Source: Lepidodermella squamata
Taxonomy: Eukaryota > Gastrotricha
Direction: 5' to 3'
NCBI GenBank assembly: GCA_047495785.1
Contig: JBLDXI010000019.1
Span: 1,736,001-1,800,000 of the forward strand
DNA: 64,000 bases
Shown: positions 22,244-34,100 of the stretch, one piece after another
How the letters are laid out: the number at the start of each line of letters is the position of its first letter
Numbering within the stretch: the stretch's first letter is position 1
Made by a program: the position numbers and the translations under genes
The notes under the pieces: model-generated
What the model was told of the DNA's origin: nothing
Databases searched by the model: none
The model's input: only the letters and a program-made list of their open reading frames with translations

Positions 22244-24022
22244 AATTTAAATTTAAATTTCTAAAATTTAATTATTTATGATTTTTTATGTAAAAAAACA
22301 CAATTATTTTAGTAGCAAAGAAAGCGCGCGTTAGGTGTGAGAAGTGTGAATTTCAATTATGGAAAATATTTCCCGTCACGTGAATTACTACTGACAAGTA
22401 TCAAGGATCTCTCTATAGAGAAATGGCCTCGCTTTTTTCAAATATCGCTTCAAATACGCAATAACAAAAGCGTAACAATAAAGTTCGCCGATTTCTAGCT
22501 TCCGTGACTTGGAATTTATCCGATGTGCGAACTTTATTAAATATCACGCATCTCATTTCGTGGCCAAGTGTTCGTGCCAATGAAACCAGCCTAAAATCGA
22601 GGCAAAAATTGAGAAAAATGAGAAGAGGGCTTCAAGAGACGATGCCCTAGATGCGTGTCGGTGCCAATAAATATGAATATGAAAATAAATTTCCCTACTC
22701 ATGCGACCACAATAATCATTTTCATATTTATGAGAAATTAATTTTTTTTAAGTTTTAAATAAATCAGGGGACAAATTTCTTAGTTTTTGGCGGAAAAATC
22801 CAAGCTTGAAAAAACTGGCCGATTTTTAAGCCAATTATTGGAAAATTTGGCTTATCAGTGTTACGCTTTTCGAATAATGTCCGCACCTGGCATAGGTAGT
22901 GTCTCTAATGAAAACTGATGTATCAATTATTTAGCTCAACAACGAGGGTTACAGAGAAGAGCCGGCGCCGACGCTAAAATCCGATCTAATTTACCGCTTT
23001 TAAAACGTGTGCAAAGGTTAAATCACTAGAATATATTATGAATGAAAGCCCAGGGGTTCCGGCATCCGGCATGAGAGCTATAAAAAAACGCGAGAATTTC
23101 GACTCGCGACCTCTTACAGCAAAAGTACGAGGCGAGACGAGTGAGTCGAGAAAAAAGCACAGGAAATGTCTATGAACTCGAAGCCAAGGCGCTGAATATA
23201 TCGCGTCCACTTGAGCCCGGACCTTAACACGCAAATCCAACCTACGATTCCTATGATGTAATAAAGAAATCAAGCATCAATAACCTCTCGAATAATGCTG
23301 CACCTATATAGATTTTATTATCATCAGCAGTGGAAATACTTATATATTTTTTGTGCATTTTTTTAGTAAAAATTTTACACGGCGAAGCGCACCGCGAACC
23401 ACGCATTGGCTTGCCGGCTGACGGCGCGCTTTCAATTATTAACGTTGAAATGATATTTTCAGCCGTAGACAAAAGTATTCTGTGAAAAACTGCTGCATGC
23501 TATTACCGATTCGCCTGCCATGGATGATGAGTTTTTTCTCTCCATAATGGCATTGTATGACGCTGTGGCCAGTCGAGTGAGACTATCATCAGTATATTAT
23601 ATGTATTTTAGCTGTGATAAAAAGTTCGGTGATAAATTGAATCATCGAAGAAACGATGCGAGCCAAATTTGGCATTGAAAGCATCAGAAGGTCTACTTAT
23701 TGTTCGATTTTTGTCATATAAAATAGATTTTTGTTGATATACTAGAATTATCAATATTGAGACAAATGCGCAGACAGGACGGCCGTCTTTATCAATATAC
23801 TGATTCGGGGGAAAAAACCAACGCCGAAGCGAAAATTGATTATTTTTGACATTTCAGCCAAATCAAGCAGCAAAAGTTATTCAAGGTAAATAGAAATGAA
23901 AGTAGGGATCTTCTAATAAGGCGAGGAGACGAAATAACAATAGGTCACCGAACAGGTTTCCAAAACTATCAAATATTGAAATTATTTGTAAACATTTTAT
24001 AACTTGTCAGGAATTTAACGAT
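22244..24022. other. Intergenic, no feature seen
   Basis: About 1.8 kb of mostly AT-rich sequence. Weak minus-strand ORFs at 22,986-23,472 have no domain and no splice support. No repeat or RNA gene recognised. Confidence 0.5.
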
Positions 24023-24466
24023 TCAGCCAAATTTGTTCGTCTGCTGAATGATTGACGTTTTTTCTGGTTCATTTCGCATGCGGTTTTCATTTTCCGAGAC
24101 GGCGGCACTAGTCGATGTCAACTTTTCGTGGGAAGACCATGACATCGCGTCCGAGTCAATAAAACTCTCGATCTCGGCTGAGTTTTTCGTTTCGGCAGCA
24201 ATTATATGTCCCTTCGTTTCGCCAATTTTATAGATCGCAATTTCGAGTTCGTTCCCGTTGAATTCTCGAAGTTTTTGACCTGACGGCCTTTTCTTCCTCT
24301 TCAGGTCACGAATGCGACAGGCTCGCGAGACAAGCGATAACCGAAGTGATATGTGATCTTCATCTTCGTTTAGGCTAAATTCAGTCTTCATCAGTTCTCG
24401 CTGGTGACTAAGTGTGGCTTTTATCCAGGCTATCAACCACGAGTATCGAACTTTAACGAGCCGCAT
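24023..24466 (-). CDS. Unknown minus-strand ORF
   Basis: 147-codon ORF starting MRLVKVRYSW, hydrophilic, with a basic patch (RDLKRKKRPSGQK) and a Ser/Glu-rich C-terminal half. A good acceptor (TTTTAG) lies just before it, so it may be the last exon of a larger gene. A 76-codon ORF at 24,610-24,840 (start MWASKTSDDD) is a candidate first exon, but I could not find a donor that joins them in frame. No domain recognised. Confidence 0.35.
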   Translation of the reverse strand: MRLVKVRYSWLIAWIKATLSHQRELMKTEFSLNEDEDHISLRLSLVSRACRIRDLKRKKRPSGQKLREFNGNELEIAIYKIGETKGHIIAAETKNSAEIESFIDSDAMSWSSHEKLTSTSAAVSENENRMRNEPEKTSIIQQTNKFG

Positions 24467-25283
24467 GCTTGTTTCTAAAATTTGAAAATTAAAAATTCAA
24501 TGAAAATTGAAAATAGCGGTCCCAAAAAACTATCAAGATGGATTTAAAAAAATAGATAAGAAACCGAAAATCATCCCTAAAAAGAATTTATTAATAAATG
24601 CCACCTGAATCATTGTAAAATGGCCGAATACCAAGGCTGTTCTTGATGCGCCTTTACGTTAAATTTCCACATAGCTTCTTGTTTGTTTCTTTGAGTGAGT
24701 AACGAGTCATGATTACGCAACACAGTTGTATAGCTGATTTTTCGATATTGATTTTCTCGACAACGAAATCGATATTCTAAGTATCGATTTTGCGAATCAG
24801 TGATTTTCCGATCATCATCAGAAGTCTTCGAAGCCCACATTGAAAAAGTAAAATAATGTTTCTACACCTGAGAGCTGAACCTATAAAAAATAGCCCATCA
24901 GGGTCATGAGGAGTATCAGTAACAATGGAGATTAGAAGAGGCCGAAATCACTAAGAGCATTGCCCGGACGCTTAAATTATAGGATGGAGCCTTCTTTTCA
25001 GTGCTGATGGAAATGATATCTAATATCTGGTTTTGGAATTTTGGTTCCAATTCCTCATAAGAAATATTCTGATTTTCGTCCTGGAAATTTGGGTGTATCA
25101 GCTATAACATTTATTATCGATTCGATTCGTTTGCTATGTACCATTTCAGATTACTAAAATTATAACTGAACGAGGCTGAAAATATTTGATTTATTACTTA
25201 AGCGGAGCTGGAATGTGATCATTGGCAGCTAAAATCGAAGCATTACAAAGATTAAACTAAAGAGATTTCCGAATTATCCGTAA
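24467..25283. other. Mostly non-coding, possible exon at 24,610-24,840
   Basis: Apart from the minus-strand 76-codon ORF mentioned for the neighbouring gene, nothing recognised. Confidence 0.4.
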
Positions 25284-27020
25284 TCAGGATTGCGGTTTGG
25301 TGAGAACCTCGGCCATTTCGGCCAGGACGAACTGCAAATCCGGGTCGTCGGCGTTATCTTCATAGATGCAATCATTGAATGAGTGACCCAGTTTCGATCG
25401 AGCGCGAACATCGGCGCCTTTTTTAAGGAGCACCCCAACGGCATCGATGTGGCCAAGCGAGGCAGCTATCATCAAAGGCGTCCGGCCGTGAGAGTCGCGG
25501 ACATTCACATCGGCACCACGAGACGTGAGAAGGCTCTCCAACGCCTCGGCCTCGCCAAGCTTAGCCAAGCGAAGTACATCGCCCTAAAATTGAGGGTAAA
25601 TATTATTCAAAAATTTGAAAAATTGGGAAAATAATTACTCTTTGATCCAACTGATCCAACACCTAAAAATGGAAAAGTAAAGTGTTTTGAAAAAATAGAA
25701 AAATAATTCATCTTACGTTCTCCACAACAGCTAAATCAATTCTTTCATCGGGCACGTCTCGCAACAGATTTAGAGCCAGTTCTGTTATTTTTGGCGAATA
25801 TTTCCGAACAGCTGGAATTTCTTGAAGAGGAAGATTAGAGCTTGACAAGAAAAAGAGCTGATAATAAAAATCAATCCATGACAAATTTCTTACTTAATTA
25901 TCGATTTTTGCACCTGTTTTGGCGTCCGTCCCGGAAACTAGGTCAAAAGGTAATTTATTTAATTTTATTAAGACATTAAGGTGGAATGGGTGATTTTTAC
26001 CGGCACTCTCAGAACCAACATTTCGTAGAGAATGACGCCGATGGACCAAGCTTCGGATTTAACGGTGTACCTGTCCTCAGGTTTGCCTTTCACATGCAAG
26101 TGCCCAGCTGTTTTTGGCCGAAATAAATCGCACATGGTCTCGGGCGGCATGTAGGGTGACGAATAAAGCGGGCTCAGGCAGCAATGGAGAGGACCGGCGT
26201 TGCAGTGATTCTCAGCCTTCCAAAAGGCGCCGGCGTGTCGACTGGCATGAGATCGATTTCTAAGTGAAATTTTGAATGGAATATCGAAATTTTGAAAATT
26301 AATGAAAAATTACTGGAAGAGCTTGGGAGCACCGTAATCGCCCAGTTTTATCGAATCTTCGTCCGAGACTATGTAAATATTCTGGAAAAATATAAATAAA
26401 AAATAAAATAAAAAAATATTTATTCAATGAATAAGGGATAAGAAGGAATTTTTTGACCTTACCTTTGGCCTCAGATCCCTGTGAAGAATGTTATGCTGAT
26501 GTAAAAATTGAACTGCCTGAACAAGTTGTAGCATGTATCGAACAAGTTGCGATTGCGGGAAAGCGCCGCGAAGTTCGAAATGCTTCTGAATCTTCGAATT
26601 TAAGGTCTTCTCGAAATACTCCATTTCAAGGTACAAAAATGGACTCGATTCGACCATGGCATTGATCCGAACGAGGTTTTTATGATAAGGAATTTTAACG
26701 AGTAACTGAAGCTCTTTGAACGCGGCCAACGAATCGGCTGGTTTAGGCGAGACGGGCGATGAAATTTTGCGCATAGCAACAATTTTCGCGTCTTTTTTCC
26801 GCCTCACTCTTACGACCTCGGCACATTTTGTGCACCGGCTTTTGCCCAAAAGCTCCTCGACTGACCAGTCATAATCGTCCACAGTCATGACCCGGCGCCT
26901 TTCCAGGGTTTCTAAAAAATTGAAATTGAATTGAAATTAAATTTGAAATTTTCAAAACAGACTTTCATCGACTGTGAAATCGCTGGTGACGTCCAACCGA
27001 GGATCGGGTGCGATTTCCAT
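25284..27020 (-). CDS. NIMA-like (NEK) kinase-ankyrin protein with altered active site
   Basis: 441 aa from eight exons (minus): 26,963-27,020; 26,463-26,911; 26,314-26,381; 26,001-26,259; 25,894-25,937; 25,717-25,840; 25,639-25,662 (24 nt); 25,284-25,583. Start MEIAPDPRL. Kinase domain about 34-320: NEK-like MEYF..TLNSKI, HRDLRPKN (163-170, Asp165 present), DYG (184-186) for DFG, and PPE plus WSIGVILYEML. The Gly-loop lacks its glycines (LGKSRCTKCAEV), and the beta3 VAIK lysine is Arg67 (VAMRK). Ankyrin repeats at about 350-420 (GADVNVRDSHGRTPLMIAA). The exon layout matches its head-to-head partner at 27,328. Likely a pseudokinase or atypical kinase; partner unknown. Confidence 0.82.
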
Positions 27021-27327
27021 ATTTTCTCAACTTTTTGGTTTTGGTATTATAGCTTACACTTAAAACAGGTAAGTGAGCGGCCACATTTTTTTCTCGCCCC
27101 TCGTTTAATTTTTTACGAGCGCAATTTTTTATTGATTGTTTGATGTTTATACTACAACTTTCACCTCGCTCCATTAGCCGCACAATACGCGTTGCTAAGC
27201 AATATAGGCGCAGGTCGATAAAAAAACTATCGAAGAAATTTGGTATAAACGCGAACTACACCAAGGCCTCCAATTAGGCGTAAAAAAATTATATTATCCC
27301 ACCATTTTAACGTAGTTTTTTTAATGA
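27021..27327. promoter_or_regulatory. Shared upstream region of two divergent kinase-ankyrin genes
   Basis: 307 bases separate the two start codons, so both promoters must lie here unless there are distant non-coding exons. No TATA box or known site could be assigned with confidence. Confidence 0.5.
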
Positions 27328-30247
27328 ATGGCTCAACACGGGATATTGTTCGAAACGGATGAAGGCAATGCGTCTTCCGATGATGGCGTGACGGTGGAAG
27401 CTGAAGAGCCGCATGTCATCGATGAAATACCGCCATTGAAGCAAACGCTCGTCATTGATAGTAAACGCGATGATTCATCACCCGCGCCTTTGACATCTCG
27501 CAGCCCGAGAAAGCATCAGGCCAAGGTGACGCCGCGACCTTGCACCGCCCCCGCGTTGGCTAATACATCGAAATTGCTGAAAAATTACGACTGGCAACGG
27601 CAGAGTTTGATTGGGTTGAACCGGTGTAGTCGATGCGTTGAAGTTGTGGCTGTGCCGCGGAAGGCTGATAAGAAAATGGTGGCGGTTAGGAAGATAACGA
27701 GCCCGATTCCGATGAAGGCCTGGCCGGCTGATGTTCACGAGGCGTATAAGGAGGTGAAAAAACTGACAGCTCTTCCGGCGCATCCTAATCTAGTCACTTT
27801 TCGAGCAATGTTTGAAGGCGATTTTCAAAGTTTGTCATTTTCAGGAATTTTTTTAAAAATTTAGAAAATTATCAATAATTTGAGGCTTGACCCTTGACCG
27901 ATATTTTTATTTAATCTAGTGGATCATAAAAATCCTCAGCCGTTTGTTGAGATGGAGATGTACCGAGATGGAAGTTTGAACGCGAAGATTCAGAAGCATT
28001 TCGAACTTCGAGGCGCTTTCACAGGTCGTCAAATAGCCTTCTACATGCAGCAATTAGCCTCTGCCGTAGCATTCCTCCATGCTAACGGAGTCCTGCACCG
28101 AGATATAAGGCCCAAGGTGATCCAGGAATTATATTTATTTCATTTTTTCTCACCTTTTTGTCTATTTTAAGAATATTTTCATTTTACCTGACGATGCGCT
28201 GAAACTTGCAGACGTGGCTTGTCCCAAAGTTTACCAGTGAGTTTGTCCTCTCTAACTTTTAACCAAATATTTCTAAAAAATTACAATTGGTCTAAGTCTA
28301 GAGTCTAGAATTTCTAAATCGATTTGTGTTTGCAAAAATTGAAAATTTATAAAATTATATTCTTGGCTTCTTTTTCAATTTATCAGTTTCTACAAATAAA
28401 AATCAATTTTTTAATAATAAGTTATTTTGCAGCAAAATTCGATGTGAGTAATGATTTTGAGTCCTCATTGATTTGATCATTGCCATATCATTGCATATCA
28501 TAATTTTCAAAATTATTTGAAATTTTTGAAATTTTAAAATTCATTTATTGTTATTAAATAGAAATCGATCTCATGCAAGTCGATTCACGGCTGCTTTTTG
28601 GCTCGCTCGGCGTCGGAACGAAAAGAAAGCGAACCACTGCTGCCTGAGTTCACCTGGCTCGTGGCCTTACAGCCCGCCAGAAATCATGTGCGAATTCCAG
28701 AAGCGAGCCGCCGAAGACATTCACCAATGCGACAACAAGTTGTACACTGGCGCTTCTGACGTTTGGTCGATGGGCGTTACGCTCTATGAAATGCTTGTCC
28801 TAAAACTACCGGTAACAAAAACATCGATACATTTTGTTAATTGGTGATTTTCCAAGTGGCCAACCAAATTTAAGGTTCCCGAACAAAATTTTAGGCTCCA
28901 GAGCTAGATATTCCCAAAATACCTATAGTTTGCAGTTTCAATTTCTGTTCAAAATTTGAATTATCTTTTCCTTCGATTTTACAAATATCCCTGATTTTTC
29001 CGATATTAGAAGTCTTGAAAGCCAACAGTGAACATATTTCTACCCTGCTGATGATACCATATTAGCTACAACAACAAAATCCCAGGATCCTTTTGGGCAT
29101 TAGCGATATCGCAAAGAATTTGGGAATTTGTATGCCAGGGCCAGAGATGAGAATGGGTCAAAAAAATCGACCCAGGACCCGAGGAGACCCATGCCGGGAG
29201 GACCCAGGACCCAACTTTTAAAGCCCAAGTGACCCATAAATCTAAATTTCGTAATTTTGAAGCGGATGACTCATGACGTTGTTTTTATGCATATCACGCT
29301 TTATTCTCATCGGCAATCGTCAAAAAGTGCGAAAATTCACTTTTACATGTCTTCTAGCTCAGAAAGCACAGACTAAATCAAAAATGGACACTTTTCATGG
29401 CTTGAAACAGCAAAACTTGCGCCTGCACAATTTCGGGCTCTGTCAGGCGTGGGTGATTGAAAGTGACCCAGGACCCACGGCAATTTGTGGGATAAGGTGA
29501 CCCAAATGACCTGTCGACCCATTTAACCCGACCCATTCTCATCTCTGGCCAGGGCGCTCTAGAGCTGGAACCTCAATTTTAATGGCGCAAATATTCCGAC
29601 TCAAATCAAACTTAATATTCAATTTCTCCCCTTATAGTTTGCGGGAAGAATTCCCAAACAAATACAAAAATCGATTGCCGAGTAAGTTTTACGCCTTAAA
29701 AACGGAGAAAATCATAAGATTTCAAAAATAGTGCCGCTCCGCTCGCTCAGCTCTATGTTCCGGCTGTTAGGACCTACTCTGCTGAAATCATCAGTCTAGT
29801 CAATCGAATGCTATGCAAAGAACCGTCAGAGCGAATCAAACCTAGCGAATTGGAACAGGTTCGAACGAAGTCCAAAACAATCGTATTAAATTTTCTGTTT
29901 TTCCTCAATATTCATAGACTTTGAAGAAGCAAGTTCAGAAAATGGATTTGCTGCAAGCTTCAAGTGACGGCAGCTTGGATCGAATCAAAGAGCTGGTGAA
30001 ACAAGGCGCCGATATCAACGACCAAGATGTAAATGGCTACACGGCTTTGATGCGAGCTGCCGAAGCTGGACATGCTAATATCGTGCAATTTCTTATTCAA
30101 AAGCGAGCCGATCTACAGGCGAAAACTCGCAGCGGCGGTACGGCTGTTGATTGGGCGAAAAATGACAAAATCAAAGACTTGATAACATCGGCTGCTTCGG
30201 GCCAGAACCAGGCTTATTCTGTTAATCCACGAATGCGAAATTACTAA
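27328..30247 (+). CDS. NIMA-like kinase-ankyrin protein, DFG lost (likely pseudokinase)
   Basis: 504 aa from seven exons: 27,328-27,829; 27,920-28,116; 28,172-28,236; 28,562-28,811; 29,638-29,681; 29,732-29,858; 29,918-30,247. Paralogue of the divergent neighbour, with conserved intron positions. An N-terminal extension of about 85 residues is acidic then Pro/Ser-rich. Kinase region about 88-390: Gly-loop replaced by IGLNRCSRCVEV, VAIK lysine replaced (VAVRK, Arg121), HRDIRPKN intact (Asp229), DFG replaced by DVA (247-249), YSPPEIM and WSMGVTLYEML present. Ankyrin repeats at about 405-475 (GADINDQDVNGYTALMRAA). The exon 1 donor (27,829) is chosen by phase and is the least certain. The intron before exon 5 is enlarged by a hAT MITE. 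Catalysis unlikely. Confidence 0.82.
29142..29547. mobile_element. Non-autonomous hAT element in an intron, 406 bp
   Basis: Terminal inverted repeats CAGAGATGAGAATGGGT and ACCCATTCTCATCTCTG, flanked by a perfect 8-bp target duplication GCCAGGGC (29,134-29,141 and 29,548-29,555). 8-bp duplications and CAGAG ends are typical of hAT transposons. Internally several CCAGGACCC units, no transposase. A truncated copy lies at 10,622-10,817. Confidence 0.88.
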
Positions 30248-31162
30248 CTAGAATTTACTAATTTATCGATTCTGAACATGCAGCAACTCCGAAAAGTGAT
30301 GCCAGTTCGGTTGAATTGAATATTAAATCCGTGAATTGATAAAAATTTGCGACATATTAATATTTGTGAAATTCCGTACAAATTCCGTTCAATTATAACG
30401 TCTTATAATAATATCTTGACTGGAATTGATGACATTTTTTTAATGTTTCCTTCACTCAACTTGAAACTTTGCAGCTTCTAACTAAAAACTAAATTTGAAC
30501 GACTTACTATATAGCGATATGTCTTAAAACTCAGTTTAAAAGCTCAAACACAGCGCGCAGCCAAAAATATATTGGTGATTGGTGTAACCTTGGATGTAGC
30601 GTGCTGACGACCAAATGGCCGTTACGCAAGGCTTTATTTTGCGTTGAAAGACTTGGCATATTGGCGAGATAGAAAGGCCCGAGGCCCCAGCGCCTTCTGA
30701 CGCGCCTTCCGACGCGCGAAAAGTCAACTAGGTCATTAAAATTTAATTATGACCTGCCCGACCAGAATTACAGAACCGCTTTCTCCCTTTTTTCTCTACA
30801 CTGGAAAAGCTGGAGAAAACATTCCTGTCTCATTTAGATACTACGGCACGAACGAAATTGTTTTGCAAGGCAGCGTTATTGTAAAAGGGCCTCAAGTTGT
30901 TTCCTTACCTTGGCCCCTAACACCTCGCACACTCGGCATTATTGAGTGATGGAAGCCGCCATACCATTTTCTGTTCAAATTTTTTACACTAGTGGCTGCC
31001 GCTCCTTCGTTATAGGTTGTATAGGTGTGAAAGTTGGTGACGTTCGAAGCTTCGAGCCATGGTGCCATCATGAAGTTTTAATAGCCTCTGAAGCTAAAAA
31101 TAGACGAGCCACTTGGGAAGATGGGTGAAGGGGGGCATTCTTTTTATACTGAAAAGAAAGAC
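30248..31162. other. Intergenic upstream of L1
   Basis: Contains a 66-codon ORF at 30,749-30,949 (start MTCPTRITE) and a following 60-codon ORF; both look mildly protein-like but have no recognised domain or splice support, so they are not called. Otherwise nothing seen. Confidence 0.45.
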
Positions 31163-34100
31163 ATGGCTCAAATAATTCTTCTGACAGCGCTGCTGTGCAT
31201 CGCACCCGTCACTGTTGAATCGGGGACCTTTTTCAAGCGCATCTCAGGAGTCAAAATGACGCCTGCAGCTGGCAGTGGCCTTTCGAATCTGAACAGCTTC
31301 ACAATTCCGGGAATCACCACAGCAAGGGAAGAATCGATATGCGCTTCCTTATGCGGCGCCGATCTGCGTTGCGAAGCGGTTCAATTTCAAAAAAGCAACA
31401 AAGCATGCACCTTACTAACAACATCCCCAGATGGCTCATCGATGATTCAAGCTACTAACGATGCAGATTTCACGACATTTTCTTTGAATTGGCAGAGCGC
31501 CGTCGCTAAGACCAGCCAATGCACATCTAATTCTAAAAACTGTACATCCGCTTGGTATTTTGAAGCAATTAACCGCTTGGCTAATCAGGCCGTTTGCGAC
31601 AACCCGAATTTCCCGATCGAAACTCTCGAATACGATACGAGCTACGTTACAGATATAGCATACACGTCAAGTTCAGTGACGACTAATTCGGTGATCGGGT
31701 TGCCGCTCGACGCTCCAGCTTTCGTCCGGATAACTGCTGGCCATCTATCCCGCGCTTGTCTAGCCTCGAATGCCGCCGCAGGGAGTTGGTTCAGGGTCGA
31801 CCTCCAGCGATACGTTTGGCTGATGCAGTTCTGGTACCAATGCATGGACACCTCTTGCCTACCGCAGTTTTCGATGGAATCAAGCTTTGACGATGTCTAC
31901 TACAGACCGATAACTGCTGGCAATGGCCAGCCACAGTTGATAAATGGTCAACCCAGTGCGACTGTTACCTATCGCCGCTTTCTACCGGTTCTCCTGCGTT
32001 ACATCAGAGTAACCTCACAAGTAGCAAATGGCACTCTGTACTGCGCGAATTTCCGATTCGATGGTTGCCCTGCAAACTGCATGGAGGCTCTTGGAATCGA
32101 AAGTGGGGAAATTTCTGCGAACCAAGTCAACGCAACTGGAACTCCTCTTGCCACCTCCTTCTTTTTTCGCTTGAATTGGGGCCGGGCTGGTACTAACAAT
32201 CCATCCAACTTGATTGTTAATCTCGGCAGGCAGTTTATCGTCAATGCTCTGGAGGTTCAAGGTTGCAACAACATGACAGCCTGGGTTACGTCATTTTCGG
32301 TACAATACAAATCAAGGGATGTTGACGCATGGATTGACTTGACTGATACTCTTGGATCACTGGTTTTCCCAGGAAACACGAATCCAACAACAGTGGTCAC
32401 CATCAAGTTTCCTAAATCTGTCACCGGGCAGTTTTTCAACATAATACCAAAGGGGTTCTCCAGCGCTGTCTGTTATCGTGTCGAGCTTTTGGGCTGCAAA
32501 AGTGAGTGCAACTTTTTAGCTAATACGCTGATTTTAATTGTATTCCTCTTATAGCAATCCCGAACTACATGAGAAACCTAGCTTTGAATGCAACGGTGAT
32601 GACCCCTGCTTTCGATGCAACCCCGATGTCAAAACTATCCGATCCATCCAACCTTACCAAATTGAGATCAGTCAGAAGGCAGCATATACAGAACTGCACC
32701 CGCATAATGCCGAGTGCTCCCGGAGATCGACCATTTGTTACGCTTGACCTTGGAATCAGCACAACGGTAACATCGGTCGACTTAGTGACACCTGGAATAC
32801 CACCTCTCTTCACCCTGAATCCAAGTGGGATATGGCTGTTCGACTACTTGCGTGGGGGCGATGATTTATCGGAGAATGGCAATCACGCGATTATTTCACC
32901 TCAGTTAACCTACGGACCTGGGGTAGATGGCAGGCCATTAGGATCCCTTCAGTGGAGTGGAGCCGAGCGATACGTATTGATCAGGACAACTAATATAAAT
33001 GTAACGGATACGAGAAATGGTTGGACCTATGCGATGTGGGTTTATTATTCGACCTCATCGTCCAACGTATTCTTGATGCGCAACATGGCGAAAAATTCGT
33101 AAATTTAGATATCTAAACAATTTTGCCCTAATTTAACAAAATTATTTTTCATTGATGAAGCACTTGGAGGCTGAATATCAAGATTGCAGCTAACAGAGCA
33201 CTCACGGTTGACTACACGAGCAGTTCTAACACATCGTGGCAATGGCCGAGCAACACTGTGCAAGTGCCTCAAAATCGCTGGTTCTTCTTCGCGTTGACGG
33301 TTGATTGCGCGAGCGGGATCTCACGCATTTTCATCGACAACTATGACCGTGCCATCGCTCATGTCGGATGCGCTGCAGATGCTTTCCAGGTCTCACAGTA
33401 CTTCATGATTCACGGACCTTGGACTGGCAGGATCGCGTGCGTGCAGTTCTACCAAAGAGGTCTTGATCATTCCGAGATCGAACAGGCTAGCCTTTGTCCT
33501 TGGATGAGTATTTAAATGAATGATATTGCTGCACATTCTGTTTAATTTATAATTAATTCCCAGCCCCGGCTCCTGTTGCTTTATTCCCACTGGCTTGCTC
33601 GCTCAATGATGTGATGGGGCTTGGGTTGGCCCTTAATGCGAACGGCAATCCCCAATGTTCGAAAATGTTTGGATTTACTTCAACGTATGTCTACGAATTT
33701 CAATAAAACACTTGATTTATTAATTATCGATCAAAGGGCTTGGAATTTACCGACGGCTTCAGATTTTTTGGACATTCCGATTACAACTGCTCCGGGGAGT
33801 GCAATGAATCTAAACTCCTCGTTCACCGTCTTGCTCCACATAATGACATCAAACACAACTAACAACATGTTCCTGGGGTGGTTTTACGGTACGAACAACG
33901 CTTCAGTATATCTACAAATTGCGAGCGGATACTTGATTGGCGGGATCCGCTGCTCGAATGGCACTACTGCGGGCACCCCCATGACCAAAAAACCAATGCC
34001 GGGTTCGTGGGCTTATGTTGGCTTTGCGTATCACCCTATGAGCGATCCACCGTTTCGCGTATATCTTGATGGCGAAATGATTTCGTCAATTGCCTCGACG

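Noticed and set aside
22986-23472. Overlapping minus-strand ORFs upstream of the RhoGAP gene
   Set aside because: No homology or splice logic; the RhoGAP ORF has its own ATG and looks complete.
30749-31128. Two consecutive small plus-strand ORFs, first thought to be an exon of L1
   Set aside because: L1 starts with a good signal peptide at 31,163 and L2 and L3 have no upstream homologue; no splice sites tie these ORFs to it.
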